DNA of 6,814 nucleotides from an uncultured Chloroflexaceae bacterium (GTDB lineage Bacteria; Chloroflexota; Chloroflexia; Chloroflexales; Chloroflexaceae), in NCBI GenBank assembly GCA_937141995.1, contig CAKZQX010000177.1, forward strand, positions 1 to 6,814, read 5' to 3'. How positions within the stretch are numbered: position 1 is the stretch's first letter; each line of letters begins with the position of its first letter. This document shows, one piece after another, positions 1 through 5,929 of the stretch. A program made the translations under genes and the position numbers. The notes under the pieces were generated by a model, which saw nothing but the letters and a program-made list of their open reading frames with translations, searched no databases and was not told the DNA's origin.

Positions 1-1
1 C

Positions 2-601
2 GGCCTGATCGTTCCGTTGGGTTGGTGGGTGTTGCGCGCGGCATGCCGGCAGATGCATACGTGGCAGCAGCAATTCCCGGCATGTCAATCCCTGGTAATC
101 AATGTCAATCTCTCGGTTCAGTCGGTAATTCACCGAAATGTCGTACCCTCGATTCGGGCAATTCTGGAAGAGACGGAGCTTGATCCCCAGTTCTTACATC
201 TCGAAATTACCGAAAATGTGATGATGGATCATGCGGATACGACAATTGCTACGCTACGTCAACTAAGCGACATGGGCATCCGGCTGTGCATTGATGATTT
301 TGGAATTGGCTTCTCATCGTTGCGCTACTTACATCGCTTTCCGATTCATATACTCAAGATCGATCGCGCGTTTGTCAGTACACTGCGGGAGAATGCCGAG
401 AGTCGCGCCATTACCCAGAGTATCGTATCGTTGAGCCATACCCTGGGCAAAGAAGTGGTTGCAGAAGGGATCGAAACAACTGACCAACTGGCAGCACTAC
501 GCGAACTAAAATGCGAGTATGGGCAGGGCTACCTCTTTTCCCGCCCCGTGGATAGCACAACCGCTACAGCGCTGCTGGCGGAGGGAAATCCGTATCGTTA
601 A
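2..601 (+). CDS. EAL-domain cyclic-di-GMP phosphodiesterase, 3' part (5' end outside window)
   Basis: This is the C-terminal ~200 residues of an EAL domain, which hydrolyses cyclic di-GMP to pGpG using divalent metals. The reading frame is open from base 2 (GLIVPLGWWVLRAAC, a typical mid-EAL segment), so the gene starts upstream; the TTG at 17 is internal. The EAL signature itself lies outside the window. Counting residues from the TTG codon at 17, visible family motifs are VNLS (Asn31), LEITEN (Glu63), the metal-binding IDDFGIG (Asp93-Asp94), LKIDRAFV (Lys114), AEGIET, and the closing YGQGYLFSRPV. All the active-site positions that fall in this part look intact, so the domain is probably catalytic. 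The protein ends about 14 residues after the EAL fold, with no further domain. EAL domains in this group often follow PAS, GAF or GGDEF modules, but none can be seen here. It converges on lexA across a hairpin-rich gap. Confidence 0.93.
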   Translation, partial: GLIVPLGWWVLRAACRQMHTWQQQFPACQSLVINVNLSVQSVIHRNVVPSIRAILEETELDPQFLHLEITENVMMDHADTTIATLRQLSDMGIRLCIDDFGIGFSSLRYLHRFPIHILKIDRAFVSTLRENAESRAITQSIVSLSHTLGKEVVAEGIETTDQLAALRELKCEYGQGYLFSRPVDSTTATALLAEGNPYR

Positions 602-626
602 AAGATGCAGGCTGTGGCAGCATGAG

Positions 627-661
627 CGGCGCAGCGTAGGACAACGAAGGTAGCTGCGCCG
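627..661. terminator. Inverted repeat in convergent gap (possible bidirectional terminator, part 1)
   Basis: A perfect 9-bp stem, CGGCGCAGC (627-635) with GCTGCGCCG (653-661), lies 26 bp after the EAL stop codon. It is the first of three inverted repeats between the EAL gene and the convergent lexA gene. No clear T-tract follows on either strand, so intrinsic termination is plausible but unproven. Confidence 0.35.
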
Positions 662-666
662 ACAAC

Positions 667-691
667 TGGGGACGCCGCGAGCGGCACCCCA
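667..691. terminator. GC-rich hairpin in convergent gap (possible bidirectional terminator, part 2)
   Basis: TGGGG (667-671) pairs with CCCCA (687-691). Inside it GCCGC (674-678) pairs with GCGGC (681-685), giving a compact, very stable hairpin. It is flanked by two direct copies of CCGACAAC (659-666 and 693-700). Its place between two converging genes suggests termination or mRNA 3'-end protection, but there is no U-tract. Confidence 0.35.
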
Positions 692-700
692 ACCGACAAC

Positions 701-737
701 AAGCCGACCTGTGAAGCATACGCCTCCAGGCCGGCTT
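701..737. terminator. Hairpin near lexA 3' end (possible bidirectional terminator, part 3)
   Basis: AAGCCGACCTG (701-711) pairs with CAGGCCGGCTT (727-737) with one mismatch, around a 15-nt loop. Read on the minus strand, the hairpin lies 26 bp beyond the lexA stop and starts with AAGCCGG and ends with CGGCTT, which resembles an intrinsic terminator stem with a very short T-run. It probably ends lexA transcription. Confidence 0.4.
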
Positions 738-763
738 ATGACCATATTCTGCTATCCGGCATG

Positions 764-1423
764 TCACACCAGGGAACGGAGGACACCCACAACACGCCCC
801 TGGACGCGCACATTCTCTGGCGTGGTATAAATCGGCTCCATCGTCGTATTAGCGGGTTGAAGGCGAATACGCTGGCCCTCGTGATACAACTTCTTCAGTG
901 TCACCGCATTTTCATCGACCAGGCGCACCGCAACCATCTGCCCATTGTCGGCAGTTTCCTGAAAACGCAGCAGCACGATATCATTATCGTCAATAAGCGC
1001 ATCGATCATCGAATGCCCGCGCACCCGTAGTGCGTAGACATCCTTGAGCCGCTCGGCCGGCGCGAGGTCGGTCGGCACCTCAACCATTTCATGGTCGCCG
1101 GTACTGGTATCTTCGGGATCGGGAAGCGGCCCGCCCGCAGTAATCACCCCGAGCAACGGTACCGCGAAAGCTGATCGACCGGCGGGCTGAACGGGAATGC
1201 TGGATGGCGGCAGGGTGATGCCCCGGGAAACCTTACCCTCACGATTAAGTTTCCCCTTTTCCTGAAGTGCCTTGAGGTTGTAGGCGACCACCGATGTTGA
1301 CGAAATCTTCAGATCCGTCTGAATATCACGGATGGCGGGGGGATAGCCATGCTTCTGCATGAACTCATGGATATAGGACAGGATGCGCTCCTGCCGCTGC
1401 GAGAGACCGTCGGCTGTTCGCAT
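764..1423 (-). CDS. lexA: LexA SOS-response repressor (self-cleaving, S24 peptidase family)
   Basis: LexA represses DNA-damage genes and, when RecA filaments form, cleaves itself. The 219-residue protein has an N-terminal winged helix-turn-helix (about 1-72: LSQRQERILSYI, GYPPAIRDI, then recognition region SSTSVVAYNLKALQEKG). A linker follows, then the C-terminal protease domain. The cleavage site is Ala96-Gly97 in LLGVITAGGP. The catalytic serine is Ser138 in RGHSMID and the general-base lysine is Lys177 in VTLKKLY, so self-cleavage should work. The length is close to the usual ~200-230. I chose the ATG at 1423 because AAAGGA sits 8 nt upstream on the minus strand. A TTG at 1453 would add 10 non-conserved residues and has no better ribosome site. 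The gene is divergent from the ROK gene and convergent with the EAL gene, so it is monocistronic. A strong promoter and a possible autoregulatory box lie about 150 bp upstream. Confidence 0.96.
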   Translation of the reverse strand: MRTADGLSQRQERILSYIHEFMQKHGYPPAIRDIQTDLKISSTSVVAYNLKALQEKGKLNREGKVSRGITLPPSSIPVQPAGRSAFAVPLLGVITAGGPLPDPEDTSTGDHEMVEVPTDLAPAERLKDVYALRVRGHSMIDALIDDNDIVLLRFQETADNGQMVAVRLVDENAVTLKKLYHEGQRIRLQPANTTMEPIYTTPENVRVQGRVVGVLRSLV

Positions 1424-1566
1424 GAATTTTGTCCTTTCGTTGACCGCAGCCAAATCGGCCCGCGGTAGCGCCTGGGGTTAGAATGTGCAACTACTTCGCT
1501 CCGTGCAGCGTCTGTCCTCAAAATAGAATGAACGTACAACAAAACCTGTGCGTAAACAGAGTACTA

Positions 1567-1578
1567 GAACTTATGTAG
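1567..1578 (-). promoter_or_regulatory. Candidate LexA operator (SOS box) at lexA promoter
   Basis: On the minus strand this reads CTACATAAGTTC. Against the Gram-positive-type LexA box GAAC-N4-GTTC it has one perfect half-site and the AC of the other (6 of 8 defined positions). It lies just downstream of the lexA -10 box, at the predicted start of transcription, where a bound repressor would block RNA polymerase. Which box this organism's LexA recognises cannot be read from the sequence, so the assignment rests on position and partial match. Confidence 0.4.
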
Positions 1579-1585
1579 CATTTTC

Positions 1586-1615
1586 ATTATAGCAACCAAA
1601 CACTTGTGCTGTCAA
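1586..1615 (-). promoter_or_regulatory. lexA promoter, consensus -35 and -10
   Basis: The minus strand shows a perfect TTGACA (plus coordinates 1615-1610) and a perfect TATAAT (1591-1586) separated by 18 bp. Transcription should start near 1579, giving a leader of about 155 nt before the lexA ATG. A housekeeping-sigma promoter this strong fits a gene held down by its own repressor. Confidence 0.8.
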
Positions 1616-1674
1616 GAGTCAATTTTAGAAAATCGGCAGATTCGATGAAGTTGCGGTCCGAATTGCTGTAATTC

Positions 1675-1872
1675 ACAGGACGTACGCGGTTGAGATCCAA
1701 ACCGGACGTTTGACCCGATGGCCGCCACTTCGCCGGCGGCAGCATGGTACGCTTTTTGGCTTTTTCACAAACATGTGGCTCAAGGAGCCACATGTTTGTG
1801 AAAAAGCCAGGGAGTCTTCCGCCCTGCCGGAGGCGAAATCCCCTTCCATATCAGTGACCGCGTACGTCGTGT
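1675..1872. mobile_element. MITE-like element, copy 1 (198 bp, no transposase)
   Basis: The left end ACAGGACGTACGCGGT (1675-1690) and the right end ACCGCGTACGTCGTGT (1857-1872) are inverted repeats matching at 15 of 16 positions. The flanking pentamers are AATTC (1670-1674) and CATTC (1873-1877), a 4/5 match consistent with a decayed 5-bp target duplication. The interior shares blocks with the second copy at 6469-6619: CGGACGTTT-like, CCCGAT, a 22-bp identical core (1736-1757, containing GCAGCATGGTACGC), and GCCGGAGGCG. Unlike copy 2 it carries a perfect 25-bp-arm palindrome (1757-1809). No transposase frame is present, so movement would need a transposase elsewhere. It lies in the divergent lexA/ROK promoter region, 59 bp upstream of the lexA -35. 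Confidence 0.78.
1757..1809. repeat. Perfect palindrome (25-bp arms, 3-nt loop) inside MITE copy 1
   Basis: The arm at 1757-1781 is matched exactly by its reverse complement at 1785-1809, around the spacer AAG (1782-1784). The arm begins TGGCTTTTTCACAAACATG. In RNA the stem could lengthen outward by about six more pairs including G-U pairs (1751-1756 with 1810-1815). The corresponding place in the second MITE copy has only about 9 bp between the shared blocks, so this palindrome is an insertion or local inverted duplication specific to this copy. No T-tract follows on the plus strand, so it is not a standard terminator in that direction. Confidence 0.9.
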
Positions 1873-1881
1873 CATTCATCG

Positions 1882-1909
1882 ATAAACGTGCAAATGTTAC
1901 GCCGTTTAT
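1882..1909. repeat. Short inverted repeat upstream of ROK gene
   Basis: ATAAACG (1882-1888) and CGTTTAT (1903-1909) form a perfect 7-bp inverted repeat with a 14-nt spacer, just outside the MITE on the ROK side. It could be a regulator site or chance; nothing identifies a partner. Confidence 0.3.
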
Positions 1910-1922
1910 GGAAATACAACAA

Positions 1923-1941
1923 GAGTATGACTCCCATACTC
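1923..1941. promoter_or_regulatory. Inverted repeat GAGTATG-N5-CATACTC, possible operator
   Basis: GAGTATG (1923-1929) and CATACTC (1935-1941) form a perfect 7-bp dyad with a 5-nt spacer, about 60 bp upstream of the ROK -10 box. The spacing is typical of a dimeric regulator site. A second dyad, GCCGGA (1950-1955) with TCCGGC (1971-1976), lies closer to the promoter. No regulator is identified. Confidence 0.35.
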
Positions 1942-1998
1942 CCCAGTTCGCCGGACCGGCCGGCCGGGAATCCGGCTGTTTCAGTAGCTTTTCCAGCA

Positions 1999-2007
1999 TG
2001 CTATAAT
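1999..2007 (+). promoter_or_regulatory. ROK gene promoter, extended -10
   Basis: TGCTATAAT is a perfect extended -10 box (TG, one base, TATAAT at 2002-2007). The -35 region is weak (GTTTCA, 1978-1983, 18-bp spacing), as is common with extended -10 promoters. Transcription would start near 2014, giving a leader of about 26 nt before the ROK ATG at 2040. It could also drive the downstream genes. Confidence 0.65.
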
Positions 2008-2039
2008 TGAGGAACAGGTAAGCTTGCGGGAGGCATAGG

Positions 2040-2981
2040 ATGGACTATGTAATCGGTGTGGATTTAGGCGGAACGCAGCTTCGCGCCATTCTGGCTGATC
2101 CGGCGGGAACGATTTACACGGAGATACGGGTACCAACAGAGGCCCATCGCGGCCCGTCGGCAGTGATCGAGCGGATTATCGAGTGTATTGTCAAGGTACA
2201 GGCCGCGCTGCCTGCCGATGGAACCCTGCTGGGCGTGGGTATCGGCACGCCCGGTCCACTTGATCCGGATACCGGGGTTGTGTTCACCACCCCCAATATG
2301 CCCGGCTGGCACCGGGTACCGCTGCGTGACATGTTGATTGAACGGACGGGACTGTTGGTAGAATTGGGGAATGATGCCAATGTGGCGGCCCTGGGCGAGT
2401 GGCGGTTTGGCGGTGGCGCGGGGCATCGCCATTTTGTCTACATTACCGTCAGTACCGGTATCGGTGGGGGCGTGGTTGTCGATGGGCAGGTGCTGCTGGG
2501 TCGCCTGGGGGCCGGTGCTGAACTGGGCCATATCATTATTAACTATGCAGAGCGCAAATCATGGGAAGATCTGGCATCGGGCACGGGACTGGCCGCCGCC
2601 GCCGCCGTAGCAATGGCGGAGAATCCCACCTCGCTGCTGCACGACCTGGCAACGCCGACAACCGTGACGGCCGCGCATGTCGCGCTGGCGGCGTCGCGCA
2701 GTGATCCGCCGGCCCAGGCGCTGATGCAGCAGGAAGCGATGCTGCTGGGTATCGGCTTTGTCAGTGTGCTGCATCTCTTTAGTCCCGAGCGGATCATGGT
2801 GGGTGGCAGTGTAATAACCTCCAATCCCTACCTGCTGGAGGATGCACGGCAGGTGGTGCAAGAACGGGCCATTGCCGATGTCTACCGCGAAGTGCCCATC
2901 GAAGTCGCCACTCTGGGTGACCAGGTCGGGGTGCTGGGTGCGGTGGCGCTCCTGCTTTACCAGCGCGAGAAGCGCGGCTAA
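2040..2981 (+). CDS. ROK-family sugar kinase (glucokinase-like), without the cysteine cluster
   Basis: ROK kinases phosphorylate glucose or related sugars with ATP in the cytoplasm. The 313-residue length is normal for the family. Visible motifs are the N-terminal phosphate loop VDLGGTQLR (7-15), IGTPGPLD (68-75), the catalytic-base segment ELGNDANVAALGE with Asp112, STGIGGG (138-144), and AGAELGH (158-164) with the sugar-contacting Glu161 and the His164 that normally binds zinc. The usual CxCGxxGCxE segment after that His is missing: the chain runs INYAERKSWEDLASG, about seven residues shorter and with no cysteine. There is no helix-turn-helix N-terminus, so it is an enzyme-type ROK and not a repressor. 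The ATG at 2040 is supported by GGGAGG six nt upstream. A five-copy GCC run (2592-2606) encodes an alanine stretch. Substrate is uncertain: glucose, N-acetylmannosamine and other hexoses are all possible. Confidence 0.9.
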   Translation: MDYVIGVDLGGTQLRAILADPAGTIYTEIRVPTEAHRGPSAVIERIIECIVKVQAALPADGTLLGVGIGTPGPLDPDTGVVFTTPNMPGWHRVPLRDMLIERTGLLVELGNDANVAALGEWRFGGGAGHRHFVYITVSTGIGGGVVVDGQVLLGRLGAGAELGHIIINYAERKSWEDLASGTGLAAAAAVAMAENPTSLLHDLATPTTVTAAHVALAASRSDPPAQALMQQEAMLLGIGFVSVLHLFSPERIMVGGSVITSNPYLLEDARQVVQERAIADVYREVPIEVATLGDQVGVLGAVALLLYQREKRG

Positions 2982-2990
2982 AAGCGAATG

Positions 2991-3025
2991 TCTGCTGGTG
3001 CGCTCATCATCAAGCCACCAGCAGA
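2991..3025 (+). terminator. Hairpin between ROK and FecR-like genes
   Basis: TCTGCTGGTG (2991-3000) and CACCAGCAGA (3016-3025) form a perfect 10-bp stem with a 15-nt loop, starting 10 bp after the ROK stop codon. The following bases (ATGTTCATATG) are not a strong T-tract. It may partly terminate transcription or stabilise the upstream mRNA end, and it may lower expression of the next gene, which starts 27 bp later. Confidence 0.45.
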
Positions 3026-3052
3026 ATGTTCATATGTGAAGGTTGACGGACC

Positions 3053-4516
3053 ATGCAAGGCGTTGAACATCTGCAACCCGTGCGCCGGACCGATCCCAGG
3101 CACATTGTGCGCCTGGCCTGGTTGGTAGTACTGGTTGCTTTCGGATTGTTCTGTTCGGCAATGACAACCTCGGGGTATCTCTTCTGGAGTTACCGTGCGA
3201 ATGCCACGATTGAACAGAACGGCACATTGATTGTACGCGAGCCCACACCGCTGGAGTGGGCCAACTGGAAGCGCAAAGATCGGACTGCGTTTGAGCAACC
3301 CCTCTCACGCGATATAACCGTCAGTGAGGGCGACCGGGTACGCATAAACGCACAGGCCGGCTATGGGCAGGCGGCCTCTATTCGCCTGTTCGATCAGAGT
3401 CGGCTTGACCTGTGGGCCGGGGCGGACCTGCTGCTGGATAAGTTGCAGACGAGCCAGTGGAATGATCAGGCCCAGCGCGTTGTGTTGCACCAGAAGGGCG
3501 GTTATGTGCGCTATGATCTGCGCGGCGACCAGCCCTACCAGCAGGTTTCCTATCAGGTACGGGTTGGCGAGACGCTGGTACATCTGGCTCCCGGCGGGAG
3601 TTATAGCATTGAGGTACTGCCGCAAGCGGAGGAACGCCGCATCCTCGTCGCTACCGACAATGCGCTGGCACTGCTGCGGGCGGATATTGCGGTACGCTCC
3701 GGGCGCGCCGAGGTACAGGGGAGCGGCCATACGGTTATTCTTACAGCCGGGCAACGGGTTGAAGTTGATCCCGTGGGGACACCCTCACTGCCCGTTCCGG
3801 CACGCTGGCAGTTGATCCGCGATGGCACCTTCAACCGTTACACCGAGGAGGAGTATAACAATACAACCGCGTCTGACACCTCGAACCTGCTCCGGGCGAA
3901 TACCTGGGAGGTGAGTGGTCAACGGGTGGACCCCCGGGCGACACCCAATGGCTTCTTCCAACTGGCAAAGAGTTGCCCACCGCCGGACCCGACGCTCAAC
4001 TGTGATCCCCGGGAATGGCGCAATGTCGCTAATTTTATCCGGGCCGGCGGGGAAACGAAACCGTTTATCACCAGTATTTCGCAGGCACTGGGCGTGAACC
4101 GCCAGGGGGTAGATATCTCCGAGTATCGCTCGCTGGTCTTTTCGGCCTGGGTACGCGTGCTGCACCAGTCGGTCACGCTTACGGGGGAACGCGGCTCGGA
4201 GTGCCCGATGATGATTCGTTTCACCGGCAAGAAAAACAATCCGGCTGACCCGCGTCGGCAGAGTGTGCTCTGTATCTATAGCAGCAACGATCCGACACTG
4301 GAGCCGGTCGAGTCGCCGGAAATTACATACCAGCGGGTTGAACCCTACACCTGGTATCATGTGGAGTTGCAACTCCGCGATGAGAACTGGCTGCCTGATT
4401 TTAAGTATCTGGAGAGCATCCAGATTGATGCAAACGGCCATGATTATAATTCGCATGTGACCGATATCTCATTGATTGGTTCGCACTTCGCTCCAGACGA
4501 TAACAATCTTCCTTGA
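3053..4516 (+). CDS. Membrane-anchored FecR-like protein with C-terminal beta-rich domain, function unknown
   Basis: I do not recognise a named gene. The 487 residues start with a short basic cytoplasmic end, then a hydrophobic segment (about 21-46: LAWLVVLVAFGLFCSAM and onward), so the rest should lie outside the membrane. Residues about 85-235 resemble a FecR domain: SEGDRVRINA, then SIRLFDQSRLDLWAGADLLL, then repeated beta-strand units ending TVILTAGQRVEVDP. FecR domains are best known from sigma-factor signalling and surface polysaccharide systems. No sigma or anti-sigma partner is nearby. From about 252 (WQLIRDGTFNRY...NTWEVSG) a second region has the look of a jelly-roll carbohydrate-binding module (DGTF...W opening, late WYHVELQL and IQIDANG strands), with four cysteines (308, 317, 384, 407) that could form disulfides. 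This resemblance is by eye and weak. The ATG at 3053 has GAAGG ten nt upstream. It lies 67 bp before ugd. Confidence 0.75.
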   Translation: MQGVEHLQPVRRTDPRHIVRLAWLVVLVAFGLFCSAMTTSGYLFWSYRANATIEQNGTLIVREPTPLEWANWKRKDRTAFEQPLSRDITVSEGDRVRINAQAGYGQAASIRLFDQSRLDLWAGADLLLDKLQTSQWNDQAQRVVLHQKGGYVRYDLRGDQPYQQVSYQVRVGETLVHLAPGGSYSIEVLPQAEERRILVATDNALALLRADIAVRSGRAEVQGSGHTVILTAGQRVEVDPVGTPSLPVPARWQLIRDGTFNRYTEEEYNNTTASDTSNLLRANTWEVSGQRVDPRATPNGFFQLAKSCPPPDPTLNCDPREWRNVANFIRAGGETKPFITSISQALGVNRQGVDISEYRSLVFSAWVRVLHQSVTLTGERGSECPMMIRFTGKKNNPADPRRQSVLCIYSSNDPTLEPVESPEITYQRVEPYTWYHVELQLRDENWLPDFKYLESIQIDANGHDYNSHVTDISLIGSHFAPDDNNLP

Positions 4517-4583
4517 TGGGAGAAGACAAGAAGGTCGCTTTTATCTGGCTATTCCGATTCTGGCAATTCTATGAGGAACATGT

Positions 4584-5912
4584 ATGCGAAATATCTGCGT
4601 TATTGGCACGGGTTACGTTGGCCTGGTGACGGGCGTCTGTTTCGCCGATCTGGGAAATACCGTTACCTGCGTTGAGATTGATCTGCACAAACTGGACATT
4701 CTGCGGAGTGGGCGCACGCCAATCTACGAGCCGGGTCTGCTGGACCTGCTGGATCGCAATATGCGGCTGGGGCGGCTCAACTTTACCGATGACTATGCCA
4801 AAGCGCTGGCCGAGGCAACCTTCGTTTTTATCACCGTCGGCACACCAATGGGCTCGGATGGAGCCGCCGATCTGAGTCAGGTTGAGTCGGCCGCGCATCA
4901 GATCGGGTTGCATCTGCGCCATGATGCAGTCATTATTGACAAGAGCACTGTTCCGGTAGGTACCGGCGATATGGTCAGTCAGATTATTGCGGAGAATGTG
5001 CAGCCGGATATCTCCTTCAGCATTGTGTCTAACCCCGAGTTCCTGCGCGAAGGGAGCGCGGTCAGCGATTTCTTTAACCCGGACCGGATTGTGCTGGGCT
5101 CAACTGATCGGGCAGCGGCACAACAGGTAGCGGACCTGCATACGGCGCTTGGCTCCGAGATTATTATCACCGATCTGCGTACGGCAGAGATGATCAAGTA
5201 TGCGTCGAATGCGTTCCTGGCAACACGCATCTCCTTCATTAATGAGATCGCGCAGATCTGCGAGCGGCTCGGCGCTGATGTGAAAGAGGTTTCGCGCGGC
5301 ATGGGGGTAGATAAGCGGATCGGTCCTTACTTCCTCGACGCCGGGATTGGCTATGGCGGCTCCTGTTTCCCCAAGGATGTACTGGCACTACACCATATGG
5401 CAGCAACCGCAGGATGCCATCCGCAGTTACTCCAGGCGGTGATGGATATTAACCACGATGCGCGTCAGACCTTTGTCCAGAAGGTCCGCGATATCCTAGG
5501 CAATCTCGACGGCGCGCTGATCGGGGTGCTGGGTCTGTCGTTTAAGCCCAACACCGATGACATGCGCGAAGCGCCCTCGGTAGACATTATCCGCAGCCTG
5601 CAGGCGGAGGGCGCGCGGGTCAAGGCATATGACCCGGTGGCGATGGAGGTTGCCGGCGAGGTGCTGCCAACCGTAACCTACTGCGCAACGGCCTATGATG
5701 TCGCCAAAGAAGCCGACGCACTCTTGATTATCACCGAGTGGAATGAGTTTAAGCAACTCGCATTTGACAAGATCAAGCAGTATATGCGTCGTCCGGTCAT
5801 TCTAGATGGACGTAATATCTACGATCCGGCCGAAATGTCCGGCAAAGGCTTTATCTACCGGGGCGTCGGGCGGGGTATGCCCATGGAAGAAGTTGCCCCC
5901 GTCAGTTCATAA
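4584..5912 (+). CDS. ugd: UDP-glucose 6-dehydrogenase
   Basis: This cytoplasmic enzyme oxidises UDP-glucose to UDP-glucuronate with two NAD+, supplying precursors for acidic polysaccharides and for pentose or galacturonate sugars. The 442-residue protein has the family's full plan. An N-terminal Rossmann NAD domain carries GTGYVGLVTG (8-17) and an acidic Glu31 after the second strand. VGTPMGSDGAADL and DKSTVPVGTGD follow, then NPEFLREGSAVSDF with Glu152. The central domain has EMIKYASNAF with Lys205 and Asn209, and the catalytic cysteine is Cys261 in GYGGSCFPKD, with Lys264. The C-terminal UDP-binding domain has GLSFKPNTDDMREAPS and LDGRNIYDP. All key residues are present. GAGGAA lies five nt before the ATG at 4584. 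GDP-mannose and UDP-ManNAc dehydrogenases are relatives, but the GYGGSCFPKD and FKPNTDDMREAPS forms fit UDP-glucose best. The gene probably shares a transcript with acpS, 17 bp downstream. Confidence 0.95.
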   Translation: MRNICVIGTGYVGLVTGVCFADLGNTVTCVEIDLHKLDILRSGRTPIYEPGLLDLLDRNMRLGRLNFTDDYAKALAEATFVFITVGTPMGSDGAADLSQVESAAHQIGLHLRHDAVIIDKSTVPVGTGDMVSQIIAENVQPDISFSIVSNPEFLREGSAVSDFFNPDRIVLGSTDRAAAQQVADLHTALGSEIIITDLRTAEMIKYASNAFLATRISFINEIAQICERLGADVKEVSRGMGVDKRIGPYFLDAGIGYGGSCFPKDVLALHHMAATAGCHPQLLQAVMDINHDARQTFVQKVRDILGNLDGALIGVLGLSFKPNTDDMREAPSVDIIRSLQAEGARVKAYDPVAMEVAGEVLPTVTYCATAYDVAKEADALLIITEWNEFKQLAFDKIKQYMRRPVILDGRNIYDPAEMSGKGFIYRGVGRGMPMEEVAPVSS

Positions 5913-5929
5913 GTTGATCGGCGTACGAT

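Noticed and set aside
761..1030. Plus-strand open frame of 89 codons opposite lexA
   Set aside because: It is the antisense of conserved LexA protease-domain codons and encodes nothing recognisable.
1424..1453. Longer lexA start at TTG (1453), adding ten residues
   Set aside because: The ATG at 1423 has AAAGGA at good spacing and starts the protein where LexA proteins normally begin; the extra residues match no family motif.
1522..1540. Second LexA box near GAACGTACAAC upstream of lexA
   Set aside because: Only one half-site (GTTC on the minus strand) is present; the other side has no match at the required spacing.
1757..1809. Reading the palindrome as an ordinary Rho-independent terminator
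   Set aside because: No U-tract follows the stem on the plus strand (AGGGAG), the stem is far longer than needed, and no gene ends nearby on either strand.
1710..2006. Plus-strand open frame of 98 codons and a minus-strand frame (1673-1999) across the same stretch
   Set aside because: Both run through the MITE, its palindrome and the ROK promoter; shared peptide strings such as RQHGTLF arise from the repeat core, not from protein conservation.
3785..4456. Minus-strand open frame of 223 codons opposite the FecR-like gene
   Set aside because: No recognisable motif and no promoter or ribosome site; long antisense frames are common in GC-rich genes, and the plus-strand gene has an anchor, domain structure and operon spacing.
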